A DNA stretch of 64,000 nucleotides from Porphyridium purpureum (lineage: Eukaryota; Rhodophyta; Bangiophyceae; Porphyridiales; Porphyridiaceae). Below the pieces are notes generated by a model that saw nothing but the letters and a program-made list of their open reading frames with translations, ran no database searches and had not been told where the DNA came from. Shown one piece after another: positions 54,678 through 63,962 of this stretch. The DNA is taken from NCBI GenBank assembly GCA_008690995.1, contig VRMN01000003.1, forward strand, positions 1,550,001 through 1,614,000, read 5' to 3'. Within the stretch, counting starts at the first letter, position 1; the number at the start of each line of letters is the position of its first letter. The position numbers and the translations under genes are program-made.

Positions 54678-56294
54678 ATGGCGCATCCTGAAGATGGAGA
54701 TACGCTGCCTGCTCGGAAAGACAGCGAGGCAGCGGTTGCGAGTGTGAAGGACCCGTTTCTGTACGAGTTGTTGGGCGTGCCAGTCGGGACGAGTAATGGC
54801 AGTGTGTTGAAGAAGGCGTACTACGTGCGCGCGCGAGACTTGCACCCGGATAAGAATCTGCAGGATGAGGCGGCAACTGAGCGCTTCCAGACGCTGGGTG
54901 AGGCGTACCAGATTCTGTCAGATGATGAGTCGCGGAAGCTGTACAACCAGTTGGGGTGGAAGGCATATAAGGATAGAACAAGTTCGGGCGAGACCATGGA
55001 CATGTCCGTGCTCTTCACGATGCTTTTCGGAAATGAAAAGTTTGAGGACTACTGCGGCACATTCAACATATTGGAGCTGGCCAAGATGGCTCAGGAGGAG
55101 GAAGAGCAGGCGACGAGTGAAAATGGGGACGGCGAAGGGCATTCCGCCGAGGAGGCAGCGAAGGAACGCGAGGCCAAAAAGGCCGAACTGGAAGAGATGG
55201 AAAAGGCTAAGTTGGAACAGCTCGTCCAGAATTTGCTGAATAAGGTACGCTTGTACGTAGACGGACAGCACGCAGAGTTTATGGAGAAAGTGCGCGCTGA
55301 AGCTGAAGAGCTCATCCACACAACGTTCGGTGGTCCGATATTGACCATCTTGGGATCGGTCTACCTTCAGCGCGCCAACATTTTTCTCGGCAGGCAGACC
55401 AAATTCGGCTTTGGCGGCAGTCTGGCGTCCATGAAATACAGCTACAACTTGATGGGTTCGCAGTTGCGTACGGTCATATCGGCCTATAAAGTCGTGCAGC
55501 GCCAGCAGAACATGCAGGAATATCTAGAGCATCAGAACAACAAGGAAGAAAGCAGCGAGGCCGTCCAAAACGATGAACCTAGTGAAGCGGTTGATGCGGC
55601 CGAGCAGCGCGAAGATAAGCAGCCGGAAGGCGGAGAGGAGGACGAAGCGGTCGAAGTCGACGAGCTCGCCGCGAAAGTAGCTCAGAAGAGCGCCATTGAT
55701 ATAATTGAATTGTTGTGGAGCGTCACGTCGCTAGATATCCTCACCACGGCAGATCAAGTCACCAAGCGAGTGTTGGACGAAGCTACTGTCGGGGAGGACG
55801 TTCCGAACGAAGTGAAAGATGAATTCTTTGCGCTTCTCGGTCAGAAAATGACAGCTGCTGTGGGAGAAGCAAGCAAAGACAAGGGGAGCTCAGCAGATGG
55901 CGTCGAAGTTCGTACAGGAAATGCACCGTCACCGACCTGGAGCCGGCTGTGGGGTGCCATTCAAAGCGGGTGGAGTGGCAAGCCTCAGCTCGCGGAAGGT
56001 CAGCGGCCTTTAACAAAGGGCGATGTGTTACGTGCACGAGCTGCCGCGCTTCGAACACTTGGTGAAGTATTCATGGAAGTCGGGGTGCGTTCTTCTGCAA
56101 GCGACGAAGTTCTCAAGGCACTCGGAATGGAGAAGAAGGAGGCAGAAGAGCTTGAATCCATGGCGTTGAAGATGGAGGAGGACGAACGAGCGCGCAAAAA
56201 GGCGGAGAAGGAGAGAGAGGCATTAGAGCGACGGAAAGATAATTCAGCAAAGAAAATTGCGGCCGCAGAAGGCGTCGCGTCGAGTGAGTCGTGA
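54678..56294 (+). CDS. DnaJ-X domain J-protein (Djp1/Caj1-like)
   Basis: 538 residues. J domain ~25-95, with the HPD at 56-58 (RDLHPDKN), so it can stimulate Hsp70. The DnaJ-X region (~95-350) follows: MSVLFTMLFGNEKFEDYCGTF, then FMEKVRAEAEELIHTTFGGPILTILGSVYLQRANIFLG, typical of Djp1/Caj1 and plant DnaJ-X proteins. An acidic linker (QPEGGEEDEAVEVDEL) and helical C-terminus follow (EVFMEVGVRSSASDEVLKALGMEKKEAEEL). Relatives assist peroxisomal or ER/mitochondrial protein import. Soluble, no membrane helix seen. Confidence 0.88.
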   Translation: MAHPEDGDTLPARKDSEAAVASVKDPFLYELLGVPVGTSNGSVLKKAYYVRARDLHPDKNLQDEAATERFQTLGEAYQILSDDESRKLYNQLGWKAYKDRTSSGETMDMSVLFTMLFGNEKFEDYCGTFNILELAKMAQEEEEQATSENGDGEGHSAEEAAKEREAKKAELEEMEKAKLEQLVQNLLNKVRLYVDGQHAEFMEKVRAEAEELIHTTFGGPILTILGSVYLQRANIFLGRQTKFGFGGSLASMKYSYNLMGSQLRTVISAYKVVQRQQNMQEYLEHQNNKEESSEAVQNDEPSEAVDAAEQREDKQPEGGEEDEAVEVDELAAKVAQKSAIDIIELLWSVTSLDILTTADQVTKRVLDEATVGEDVPNEVKDEFFALLGQKMTAAVGEASKDKGSSADGVEVRTGNAPSPTWSRLWGAIQSGWSGKPQLAEGQRPLTKGDVLRARAAALRTLGEVFMEVGVRSSASDEVLKALGMEKKEAEELESMALKMEEDERARKKAEKEREALERRKDNSAKKIAAAEGVASSES

Positions 56295-56681
56295 AGCCTG
56301 ACTTGCGAAATTTCGGATTTTGATCGGGGCACGTGAAGCATACATCATTGTGCGGGCGAAAATTGTTCTCGTATGATGGTGAAGAACCAGTCTTAAACGA
56401 GCTGATTCGTCTGCGGCCACGTGACTCATGTTGAGGATCCGTGTCTCTTGTGGGCTCATGCGAAATTTGCCGTTCGTGGGCTACAATAAAAAGTGGTCGG
56501 ATTTGTAGGAGTTGTAACCCCGGATTTACACTCGCGGCTTAAAAGTTAGTCACCTGATAAACCTGCGCTTTAATGCACAATCTCAAAATCGATCTTGCCG
56601 CCACCGTGAGGTCTGCGAAGCTCGACGGATGACGCGCAGCTACCGTTCCGTCGCTGCAAAGTATACCGACGGGGCGATTTT
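56295..56681. other. Convergent spacer
   Basis: 387 bases between the DnaJ-X and DAG kinase stops. I see no gene, repeat or RNA. Confidence 0.3.
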
Positions 56682-57845
56682 TCACTTCTTCCTCACCAGT
56701 ACTTCGGACCTGCGGCCCAAGGTGATCTGTGCCCGGAACCCTCCTTCCCCGGTCAGCTTTACAGCTTCGCCATCCACCTGAAAATACCAAATTTTGCCTG
56801 GCTTGCCTTGAATGACAAAACTTGGGGCCTGCGCGACCCGCTTCCCCGTGTGATGAAATACCGCGGCCGAACCCTGATGTATCGAGCTGAAAAATGCAAT
56901 CGCCTCCAGTTGGCCGTCGCTCATACTTTGGGCATGAAATCCTTCAGTTTTGTGCAGGCAAGGCACGCAAGGCAATGACTCTCCTTTGTTGCCCCACACG
57001 TCGATACCTCCCATGTACGACGGAATATTCTGGATGATGATGGTTTGTGTCGGGCCCGGTAGCGGCACCGGAACAGCATCTTTTTCTGTGCCGGGGATCA
57101 CCTCGAGATAGCTCTTCACACGAAAGCCGCTCCCGTTGAACATGGTCGCAGTGCCCTTGGATGAGTAAATCATTTTGTTTCTGGTCCGCGACGTGAACTT
57201 CTCCGGGTGCTTCTGGCGCTCGTCTTCAAATGCGCGCGCAATCGCGGCATCGCATCCAAAACTGCAATAATTTTGAAACGGGAGGTCCATTGACCTTTCT
57301 CCAGCTGGCGCATTCTCCATCAGGTTTTCGAGTTTCATTTTCCAGCGATCAAGATGGATACACCCCGCCTCACGCACTTGCTGGACAAGCCGCTTTGCGT
57401 GTCCACCATCATACCCACCTCCCCACTGCGTCGCTCGAGCAAAGTCGTTGCCTGTGCCGAGCGGCAGGTGCGCGACAGGAATACGAACAAATGGGGGCAA
57501 GTGTTCCAGTTCGTCCATGCAGGCCAAAACCCACGCCACCGTTCCGTCGCCACCCGCAGCAATTACGCGGAAAAATGCACCCGTTGAGACAAACTCATGG
57601 TGAGGATTTTCTCTCACCGCGCTCGGCGCTTCCGAAACCAACGTCTTGAACGATTCCATCTGGCTCAGCAACTCCCACAGGCGCTCCAGCGCTTCTTGCT
57701 TGAGGCCCTGCTTGCCCTGCAAGAAATAGCATCGCTCGGCGCCGACTTCGTTGCTCATTTCCTGGAACACCTTTTCTCCCGCCTGGCCACCTGACTTTGG
57801 GTTGACCAGCACAAACACTTCGATGTCGTGCTTCTTGTTATCCAT
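56682..57845 (-). CDS. Diacylglycerol kinase
   Basis: 387 residues from ATG 57845 (a TTG frame to 57881 is rejected). DGK phosphorylates diacylglycerol to phosphatidic acid. Catalytic domain blocks: VFVLVNPKSGGQAGEKVF, RVIAAGGDGTVAWVLACMDEL (GGDGT ATP site), VAHLPLGTGNDFARATQWGGGY, and the accessory LPFQNYCSFGCDAAIARAF, MIYSSKGTATMF, QTIIIQNIPSYMGGIDVWG. No C1 domains, so it equals the plant cluster II/III form and other short DGKs. A short upstream frame beginning ATG at 57885 could be a uORF. Confidence 0.93.
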   Translation of the reverse strand: MDNKKHDIEVFVLVNPKSGGQAGEKVFQEMSNEVGAERCYFLQGKQGLKQEALERLWELLSQMESFKTLVSEAPSAVRENPHHEFVSTGAFFRVIAAGGDGTVAWVLACMDELEHLPPFVRIPVAHLPLGTGNDFARATQWGGGYDGGHAKRLVQQVREAGCIHLDRWKMKLENLMENAPAGERSMDLPFQNYCSFGCDAAIARAFEDERQKHPEKFTSRTRNKMIYSSKGTATMFNGSGFRVKSYLEVIPGTEKDAVPVPLPGPTQTIIIQNIPSYMGGIDVWGNKGESLPCVPCLHKTEGFHAQSMSDGQLEAIAFFSSIHQGSAAVFHHTGKRVAQAPSFVIQGKPGKIWYFQVDGEAVKLTGEGGFRAQITLGRRSEVLVRKK

Positions 57846-58048
57846 CTTGAATTCCGCCGTGCGCCAAGTGGCAACGACCAACCATCAGACACGAGTTGGC
57901 GAGTACGCCTACGCGCTTGGCCGAAAGCGCTGCGCGCGAGCACCGCGTGTATCTGACCAAGCACTCGCGCCGACGCGTCGCTCTCTCCTTCTGCTTCGCC
58001 CTACCACACCTCGCGCATAGTTTCGCTCCGCCCGTTTGGCACAAAAAA

Positions 58049-58085
58049 AGTACAGCTGCACTTTCCAAAAGTACAGTGTACTTGT
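58049..58085. promoter_or_regulatory. GTACAG motif pair, near-palindromic
   Basis: AAGTACAGC at 58049 and AAGTACAGTGTACTT at 58070. The second unit is almost a palindrome around its centre. Lies about 205-240 bases upstream of the DAG kinase ATG. Confidence 0.45.
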
Positions 58086-59035
58086 GACCGACAGTGTCGC
58101 ACCGCACGGATATTCTTCCGGGCGCTAAACCGTTCAAACCGATTGAGCGGCGGAACGCCGGTATCGCATTCGACCAGAAAGGACGTCGAGTTGGCGGAGG
58201 GAGTGAGTGAGGGTTGACGCCATGATCCCCGAGCCTGCTTTGTTTCCACTGAGCGCCCATGAAGACAAGTAACGTGTGAAAACCAGAGGTCAGTGGTCAA
58301 TGCGCCGCAACTTGGTCGATACCAAGCCCCATCACGCACGATCGCTTCCTCCTTTTTCACCCACGAGGAGATTCCCTCCGGAATAGTTTACACGAGCGCA
58401 CACATGCGCAGAGGCTCATGCTCCTCCTGCAATTAAATTGCCAAGCGCGGAGCCAAATGCTTTGTGGCCTCGACGCTCGATGAGGAGAGAGAAAGAGGCG
58501 TTTTGGCTGATGCAGAATTCAATGTGTAACTGGTTCCGGGTGGGCTGTGCTCATTTTTGCATCATTTTCGGGCCCACCTCGACGAGTGTGCACGCACATC
58601 CGTGAGAATGGGTCACAAAGCAAACACTCACCCACGCGTCGGCGCTCGCTTTTTCGACCACTTCGGCTGCGTAGCCGGGTGTCGGTAATGATGCCGTGCA
58701 AGAAACGGCCTACTTCGGTACGAGAAAAGCGGCGGCGTCGTCCGCCTGTTTCGTTGCTCTGGTTTTCGCTCGCGTGAACCTGGGATATTTCTCGTGAAAT
58801 ATTCGTTGCTCGCAATACTTGGAACGAAGGCTGTTTTTGTAGAAGATTCTTCGGCAGCGTTAAAATTCACTCACGGTTTTCCCTATTCATAAGAAGAGCA
58901 GTAGTCACTCTTCTTCATATTGTCGTTTCTGCGTATTCGCCGGAAATGGCGGATTAGACACAGCGAAACTTTGCGCAGTGACTCCGAAAACAAAGAATCC
59001 TGGAGACAGCGCGACAACGCGCAGCGGCAGCGGGG

Positions 59036-59043
59036 TATAAAAT
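59036..59043 (+). promoter_or_regulatory. TATA box of Cys-rich gene
   Basis: TATAAAAT, 49 bases upstream of the ATG at 59085; ideal TATA-to-start spacing for a short leader. Confidence 0.5.
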
Positions 59044-59084
59044 CCCGTGAGCCCCGCGCGTCCGGTCGGGAATTTTTTTGCGGG

Positions 59085-59957
59085 ATGAAGGTCAGACGTA
59101 AAATCCAGCGCCACGGAAGCTGCAACGTGGAAGTACAAGACACGATGGCGAGGCCGGGTTTCACGGATTCCGAAGCTACGGACCTGATCTACCCGTCTCC
59201 TTTGCATCCAAACTTCTCAGAGTTGCCGGTGGCTGGGTGTCGGCCAATGCTGGTCCTTCCCGATGAGAATTTCCTTGCGAGAATGATGGACTTTTGCGAC
59301 AAAATGGACGCGCACATGGACTTGGAGAGCCCTCATGCGCTTTCGAGAGACGAGGAAACGGATTCGTTTTCGTTGCATGACCCTTCTCGCCCGCCGGCCA
59401 GCGTGTCGTTGTGCAGCAGCTTCGACACAGCGTGTGTATCGTGGAGCGTACCTACCCGGGAAAGGGATCTCACAACTTCATGGGCGCACCCGGGACAAGA
59501 CAACGCAGCATCCGGGAATCAGGTGGTCTTGAAGGTGAACAGGGACGGCAAGGCAAGGAAGCGGAAGACTGTGAGGGCAAGCACAGACCGTAAGCCCGCC
59601 CGCTTTTGCCATGGCTGTTGGCGCCCGGCCAGACCGAACAATCGCCTCATTGTCTGCGCCAACTATGGTGGCAGTAGTGCAGCGAGCGAGTGCCGCAAAG
59701 TGGAGTGCGAGCGATGTGTTGAAGATACCGTCGAGAACTGCGTGGGCCGCGAGTGCTCGCACTGCGCGGGCAAGTGCGGTCCCAAGGCGCAGTGCGCCGT
59801 GTATGGCGAAACAAACAAGCGGCGCAGGCTGCTATCGGAGCAGCTGAGAACGATTAAGGCGTCTGCACTGACGCCCCATGGGCAACAAAGCATGTGCAGC
59901 GGGCACTCGATCGATACGGGTGGCGATTTATCCGAAGTGACGACAGCCACCGTCTAA
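59085..59957 (+). CDS. Cys-rich (4CXXC-like) putative nuclear protein
   Basis: 290 residues from ATG 59085. A Ser/Thr/Asp-rich N-terminal half has no recognised domain. At ~165 a basic KVNRDGKARKRKTVRAS precedes a Cys cluster: CHGCWRPARPNNRLIVC..., ECRKVECERCVEDTVENC, ECSHCAGKCGPKAQCAVYGETNKRRR. The C-x2-C pairs ending in C-x(5-6)-Y-x-x-x-N-x-R resemble the CDCA7-type zf-4CXXC_R1 zinc finger, which is involved in chromatin and DNA methylation. The match is loose, so only a candidate. A TATA box lies just upstream. The C-terminal tail is Thr/Ser-rich. Confidence 0.5.
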   Translation: MKVRRKIQRHGSCNVEVQDTMARPGFTDSEATDLIYPSPLHPNFSELPVAGCRPMLVLPDENFLARMMDFCDKMDAHMDLESPHALSRDEETDSFSLHDPSRPPASVSLCSSFDTACVSWSVPTRERDLTTSWAHPGQDNAASGNQVVLKVNRDGKARKRKTVRASTDRKPARFCHGCWRPARPNNRLIVCANYGGSSAASECRKVECERCVEDTVENCVGRECSHCAGKCGPKAQCAVYGETNKRRRLLSEQLRTIKASALTPHGQQSMCSGHSIDTGGDLSEVTTATV

Positions 59958-60128
59958 CAGGCGTTTTGGTCGCACTGTATGGGTACTTTGTCCTTTCCAT
60001 TGCGCGAATAAATCACTTCTTGTTTGTTGTATCGCCTATGATCCCCAGCGTCTTTTCAACGTAACGCAAAGTTTCCGGGCGTACAATTTTCCACTTTCCT
60101 CAGCCCGCGTCGGCACGAAGAGAACATC

Positions 60129-61058
60129 ATGCCGAACGAGGTTGCTGAGGGGAACACAGACATGCGAGAGTCACCACAACCAAAAGCCTATGAGCGCGTG
60201 CGCGCGGCGGTGCGGAAAACGTGTGATTTGGAACGCAGCAAAGTGGCGAGCCGTTTGAAAAAGGCCAAGAGCGATACTGCATCATCATCGGCGGCCGCAG
60301 AAGCTGACAAGTTGGCACACCATCTGGAGCGCCTCAAGCAGTTGGATCGAGATGTGCTGACGCGCGCAGCGTGCCGTCTTCTGGGTGTGCCAGCATCGTC
60401 TCAGGAAGAAGACTGCACCCGGGAATGGAAGGAGTTGTACTCGGACGCAACGGATGACGTCAAGGGGCTGGTTGGTAAGCTCTTGCAGAAGAAGGAAATT
60501 GCGCATGCGCTCGAGCAACCGCCGCAAAAGCAGGGCAAGAAAAGAGGTCACGCAACAAAGACGCTCACGCGCGGGCAAGGTCGTAAGCATGGAGCGGGTG
60601 CGTCGCGACCGAGCATTAAAAATGTGGCTAAACGCTCCTCGGGACGAGACAACGGTCAGAATGACCCACGGCCGGGTGCCGAAAGATTCAGTGAACCGAC
60701 GTCCATGTTCCTGAGCTCGCTTAATCCTGACGACATGCCGTCCGCGCGGTCTATGTTGGGCGTCAGAGATACGGCGATCCGAAAAAATAGAATGGGTCAG
60801 CGAGCTCGCCGCGCACTTCTTGAAAAGATACATGGCAGGAACGCAAATCATTTGAAAAACGGGGGAGCAGGTGACACCGGCGCTTTATCGTCTGATGGGG
60901 CGCGTCAAGTTTCTACGTCAAAGCGCGCCGCGTCTCGAGCCAGCGTTACTCCCGCAGCAGACCCCAGCGTTCATCCATCATGGCAGGCGAGCCGCTCTCA
61001 AAAGGAAAAGGAACGGGCCGCCAGCTTCAAAGGAGTGCGTGTCACGTTCGGCGATTGA
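60129..61058 (+). CDS. BUD22: BUD22/SRFBP1-family ribosome biogenesis protein
   Basis: 309 residues. Bud22 acts in 18S rRNA processing. Charged N-terminal helix with KTCDLERSKVASRLKKAKSD and ADKLAHHLERLKQLDRDVLTRAACRLLG, then basic disordered middle (KQGKKRGHATKTLTRGQGRKHG). The C-terminus has HPSWQASRSQKEKERAASFKGVRVTFGD, the diagnostic LHPSWEA...F-x-G-x-x-x-x-F-D/GD end of the family. Convergent with SWI3. Confidence 0.8.
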   Translation: MPNEVAEGNTDMRESPQPKAYERVRAAVRKTCDLERSKVASRLKKAKSDTASSSAAAEADKLAHHLERLKQLDRDVLTRAACRLLGVPASSQEEDCTREWKELYSDATDDVKGLVGKLLQKKEIAHALEQPPQKQGKKRGHATKTLTRGQGRKHGAGASRPSIKNVAKRSSGRDNGQNDPRPGAERFSEPTSMFLSSLNPDDMPSARSMLGVRDTAIRKNRMGQRARRALLEKIHGRNANHLKNGGAGDTGALSSDGARQVSTSKRAASRASVTPAADPSVHPSWQASRSQKEKERAASFKGVRVTFGD

Positions 61059-61382
61059 GCGACAGCAAGCTTGATATTGCATCAAAATGGTTTTGCTGCT
61101 GATGTTTAGCGCCTGCGGATTGAGGTTGCTGCTACTTAACGACAAAGAATTCGAATCCGGTAGATAAGACAGGATGAAAATGAACACACAAGCCGCTTTC
61201 TGATCCCCAAATGGGGAGGCTCTTGCAAAGCCACAGCTTCGCTTCCCGCCACTTGTACTATCTGACACTTGTCTAGGGGGAGAAGCGCAAACTCTGCTTC
61301 ATTGTTGCTTTCGAACTGCTACATTTCCACACGTTGGTTTTGCCCTTGTTCGGGCACGGATTTGACGTGTTCAAAAGTAGCC
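61059..61382. other. Convergent spacer
   Basis: 324 bases between BUD22 and SWI3 stops, AT-richer than coding DNA; nothing recognised. Confidence 0.3.
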
Positions 61383-63962
61383 CTACTGCGAGGCTTGCTC
61401 GGAGTTGCTTGCCGTCGCTCTGAATTGGGCCGCGGTATCTGCTTCCGTAGAAGGGATGTAAACCTGCGCGGTGGTCGGAGCAGTCTGTAACGGAGCTCCA
61501 CCTGTCAGTGCATCCCCCACGACTGCCGCGCCTGCGGCGCCTGCGACCGCTGGAGTACCAGAGGCATCCGGGAGGGCTACCGCCGCTCGCACGGGCGTTA
61601 CCGTGACATTGCCCGACTGCACCGCCGCTTCTGCGGTACGATGCGCCAGACTGGGAACACTTCCATGACCTGGCAACTCTCCTCTGGGCACAGCTTGGAG
61701 TGGTCTAAACTCTTTCGGCGAGCTAGCCGCACCAGCATTGAGGGCCACGCTGGCATCTGTCCGACTTTCTCCATCGCGTCGGCCCTGTTGGTCCACCAGC
61801 GCGGACTCTGGTAGACCGGCTATGCGATCTGCAAAAGTGTGTGTGCGTTTCTTCAGCAGCCGGTCCTGCTCCGTGCGCACGTGCCGCTCAAACTTCTCCA
61901 ACTGATTAATCTTCATTTCGATGCTCTTGAGCTTCATTCCAATCACAACACAGAAGAGTCGATCAATCTCACGCTGCTCTGCGGCTGCAAGCTGGCTGGC
62001 CTTTATAGCAGCGGCGGCAAGACCAGCCGCGGTTGCTACCTCCAGGGCATGCCCGTCAAGGGCTGCTGGATTTCTAGATGTTGCTGGCCCGGATGATTGC
62101 GTTGGTGGATGCTGAGTCTGATCATTCGTCGCAGAATTCTCAGTTCCTGCATTCTCGTGAGAATGGCCTGCAGTTTCGGCACCTTTTTCTTCGTTTCGGG
62201 TCGATTGCGACATCCGCGCTTGCTGTCCATCTATAAGGGCTTTCAGCGCCGCTTTGGCAGCTGCAGCAGCGACCTCGGGTGAAATGCTTGACGCCATCAG
62301 TGCAATTTGTGCCATTATCGGATTGCTTGTGTCTCCGAATGGAAGTGGATGCTCCGCAATAATTGAAGACTTAGCTGGAAGTCCGTTTGCTAAAGAAGCG
62401 CCTGGATCAGTGACTGGCGAACCCGAGCGTCCGGGCGCAACATCAGCAAGATACTGGTCTTCAATTGGGAGGCGCAAGAAATGAAGCACGCACGCCTCTT
62501 TCGACTTACTGCCAACGTGCTGCGCCACGCGGTCCCAGTTGTCCTGATACAGCTCGAGCGCCTCCAGCAGCAAGAGAGTCTCGCTTTCGGTCCACAAGGT
62601 CGAATTCGAATCGATGGTTGTCGCTGTCATCTGAATGAAGTCCCTCGACTGCACATTGCTTGGGAAGCGACCTTCGGAGTAGCATTTTGGACACAGGTCC
62701 AGATCTAAATGCGAAGCACAGTGGAAGCGTACACGCGCGCAATCCTCCTTGCAGTAGTCGCAACGGTACTCTATTGCAGACGCAGCCGCAAAAACATCCC
62801 TCCGCGACGCCAACGCATTTGAGGGCAAGCCGCCACTGGTTCCCGCTAACGTGCCAGCAGTTTTGGTGTCTTCAAATACCGACATTGGATCATCGAACAA
62901 CAGCACCCTTGGCACCGCCGTTGTGGAAACATTGCCTGGTGCCAGCGATGAGAGGTGTTGCTCCCCTGAAACTCCAACAGCAAGCGCGGCGCCACTGGCG
63001 AGCACGCTGTGTGGTGCGCCCGTTAAGGAACGATGCTCGGCGTCCACCATGTAGTTGATTAGACCCCAATGCTCAAGAAACGAATGAACACGGATGATCG
63101 AACATACATCCCCAGCGAGGTGCTTGCGTACGGCAGTGGCAGTTAAGTAGCGCTTCGGATCACACAGCCATGCATCAACCATAAAATCGCGATACTCCTT
63201 GTAAACCTTTGGTGTCTTTGAACTGCTCACGGCGGTACCCGAGCCTTCGGATACGAAAAACTCAGGCAAGCTGCGTTTTTCTATTGGATGAATCGAGTCT
63301 GGTGAAAACCACTGGCTATATGACGGAATCAGAACAGGCTCATTAGGAAGAGAGTCTAGAATCTCTGTCACTGTCCTGACACCGGGCACAGGTGCCGCGT
63401 GCGCTGCCTGATTCTGATCTTCTACCGCTTCTGGGGTACTGGCTGTCTCTTCCATGCCTTCCTCCTTAACATCTCCGGTGGGATCGGCGAGAGGCTTCTG
63501 TTGCACCACTCCGTCCGGAGAATCAACGCCGACATCAAGTGACTGAGCGACCACTGCGGCCTTGATCGCGTCCGGCATGTTCTGGGAAATGTTGCGCACA
63601 CGCCGAAAGTCTGACTCGACTGGCGCTTCCGACTGTCCCACCTCGCGGACAGTAACGCCTGCCGCTAGAGCAGACTGTTGGAGCACAAGATCCTCATCAG
63701 GCTGCGGCGCTTGCTGACCTTTCTCCTTACTAATCTCGCGTTTGTCTTCGTTCACATCCTTGTCCTCCGCAGGGCCGGCTCCCGTGAGCGCGGTTTCCCA
63801 CGATGCCTGGTGAGTTTGTTCTTCCTTTCTTGACGTTTTGAAATCCAACGCCCCTGGAAATGGCAAAACATTCTGCTTCGATTCAACATCACCAACCCCT
63901 GCATGACTGCTGCCGACCGTTCTCTTCTTTTCGCTTTCTGCTTCTGGCGCGGATACATCCAT
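61383..63962 (-). CDS. SWI3: SWI3/SMARCC subunit of SWI/SNF
   Basis: 859 residues from ATG 63962; the frame is also open to the window edge without another ATG, so the true start may lie outside. N-terminal ~190 residues disordered. SWIRM domain ~210-305: LIPSYSQWFSPDSIHPIEKRSLPEFF, YRDFMVDAWLCDPKRYLTATAVRKHLAGDVCSIIRVHSFLEHWGLINY. ZZ finger ~395-440: YRCDYCKEDCARVRFHCASHLDLDLCPKCYSEG. SANT ~455-500: LWTESETLLLLEALELYQDNWDRVAQHVGSKSKEACVLHFLRLPIEDQYL. C-terminal coiled coil ~645-705. This is exactly the SMARCC order, the scaffold of SWI/SNF chromatin remodellers. Confidence 0.95.
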   Translation of the reverse strand: MDVSAPEAESEKKRTVGSSHAGVGDVESKQNVLPFPGALDFKTSRKEEQTHQASWETALTGAGPAEDKDVNEDKREISKEKGQQAPQPDEDLVLQQSALAAGVTVREVGQSEAPVESDFRRVRNISQNMPDAIKAAVVAQSLDVGVDSPDGVVQQKPLADPTGDVKEEGMEETASTPEAVEDQNQAAHAAPVPGVRTVTEILDSLPNEPVLIPSYSQWFSPDSIHPIEKRSLPEFFVSEGSGTAVSSSKTPKVYKEYRDFMVDAWLCDPKRYLTATAVRKHLAGDVCSIIRVHSFLEHWGLINYMVDAEHRSLTGAPHSVLASGAALAVGVSGEQHLSSLAPGNVSTTAVPRVLLFDDPMSVFEDTKTAGTLAGTSGGLPSNALASRRDVFAAASAIEYRCDYCKEDCARVRFHCASHLDLDLCPKCYSEGRFPSNVQSRDFIQMTATTIDSNSTLWTESETLLLLEALELYQDNWDRVAQHVGSKSKEACVLHFLRLPIEDQYLADVAPGRSGSPVTDPGASLANGLPAKSSIIAEHPLPFGDTSNPIMAQIALMASSISPEVAAAAAKAALKALIDGQQARMSQSTRNEEKGAETAGHSHENAGTENSATNDQTQHPPTQSSGPATSRNPAALDGHALEVATAAGLAAAAIKASQLAAAEQREIDRLFCVVIGMKLKSIEMKINQLEKFERHVRTEQDRLLKKRTHTFADRIAGLPESALVDQQGRRDGESRTDASVALNAGAASSPKEFRPLQAVPRGELPGHGSVPSLAHRTAEAAVQSGNVTVTPVRAAVALPDASGTPAVAGAAGAAVVGDALTGGAPLQTAPTTAQVYIPSTEADTAAQFRATASNSEQASQ

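Larger units (their letters stand above)
57846..59084. other. 1.2-kb spacer with motif clusters and TATA
   Basis: Carries the GTACAG cluster (58049-58085), AACCGTTCAAACCG at 58126-58139 and TATAAAAT at 59036. Open frames here are short and unlike each other; no gene supported. Confidence 0.4.

Noticed and set aside
61140-61165. TTCGAATCC resembling a tRNA T-loop
   Set aside because: The flanks do not pair as a T-stem and no D-arm or acceptor stem is found; similar checks at 4368 and 4768 also failed.
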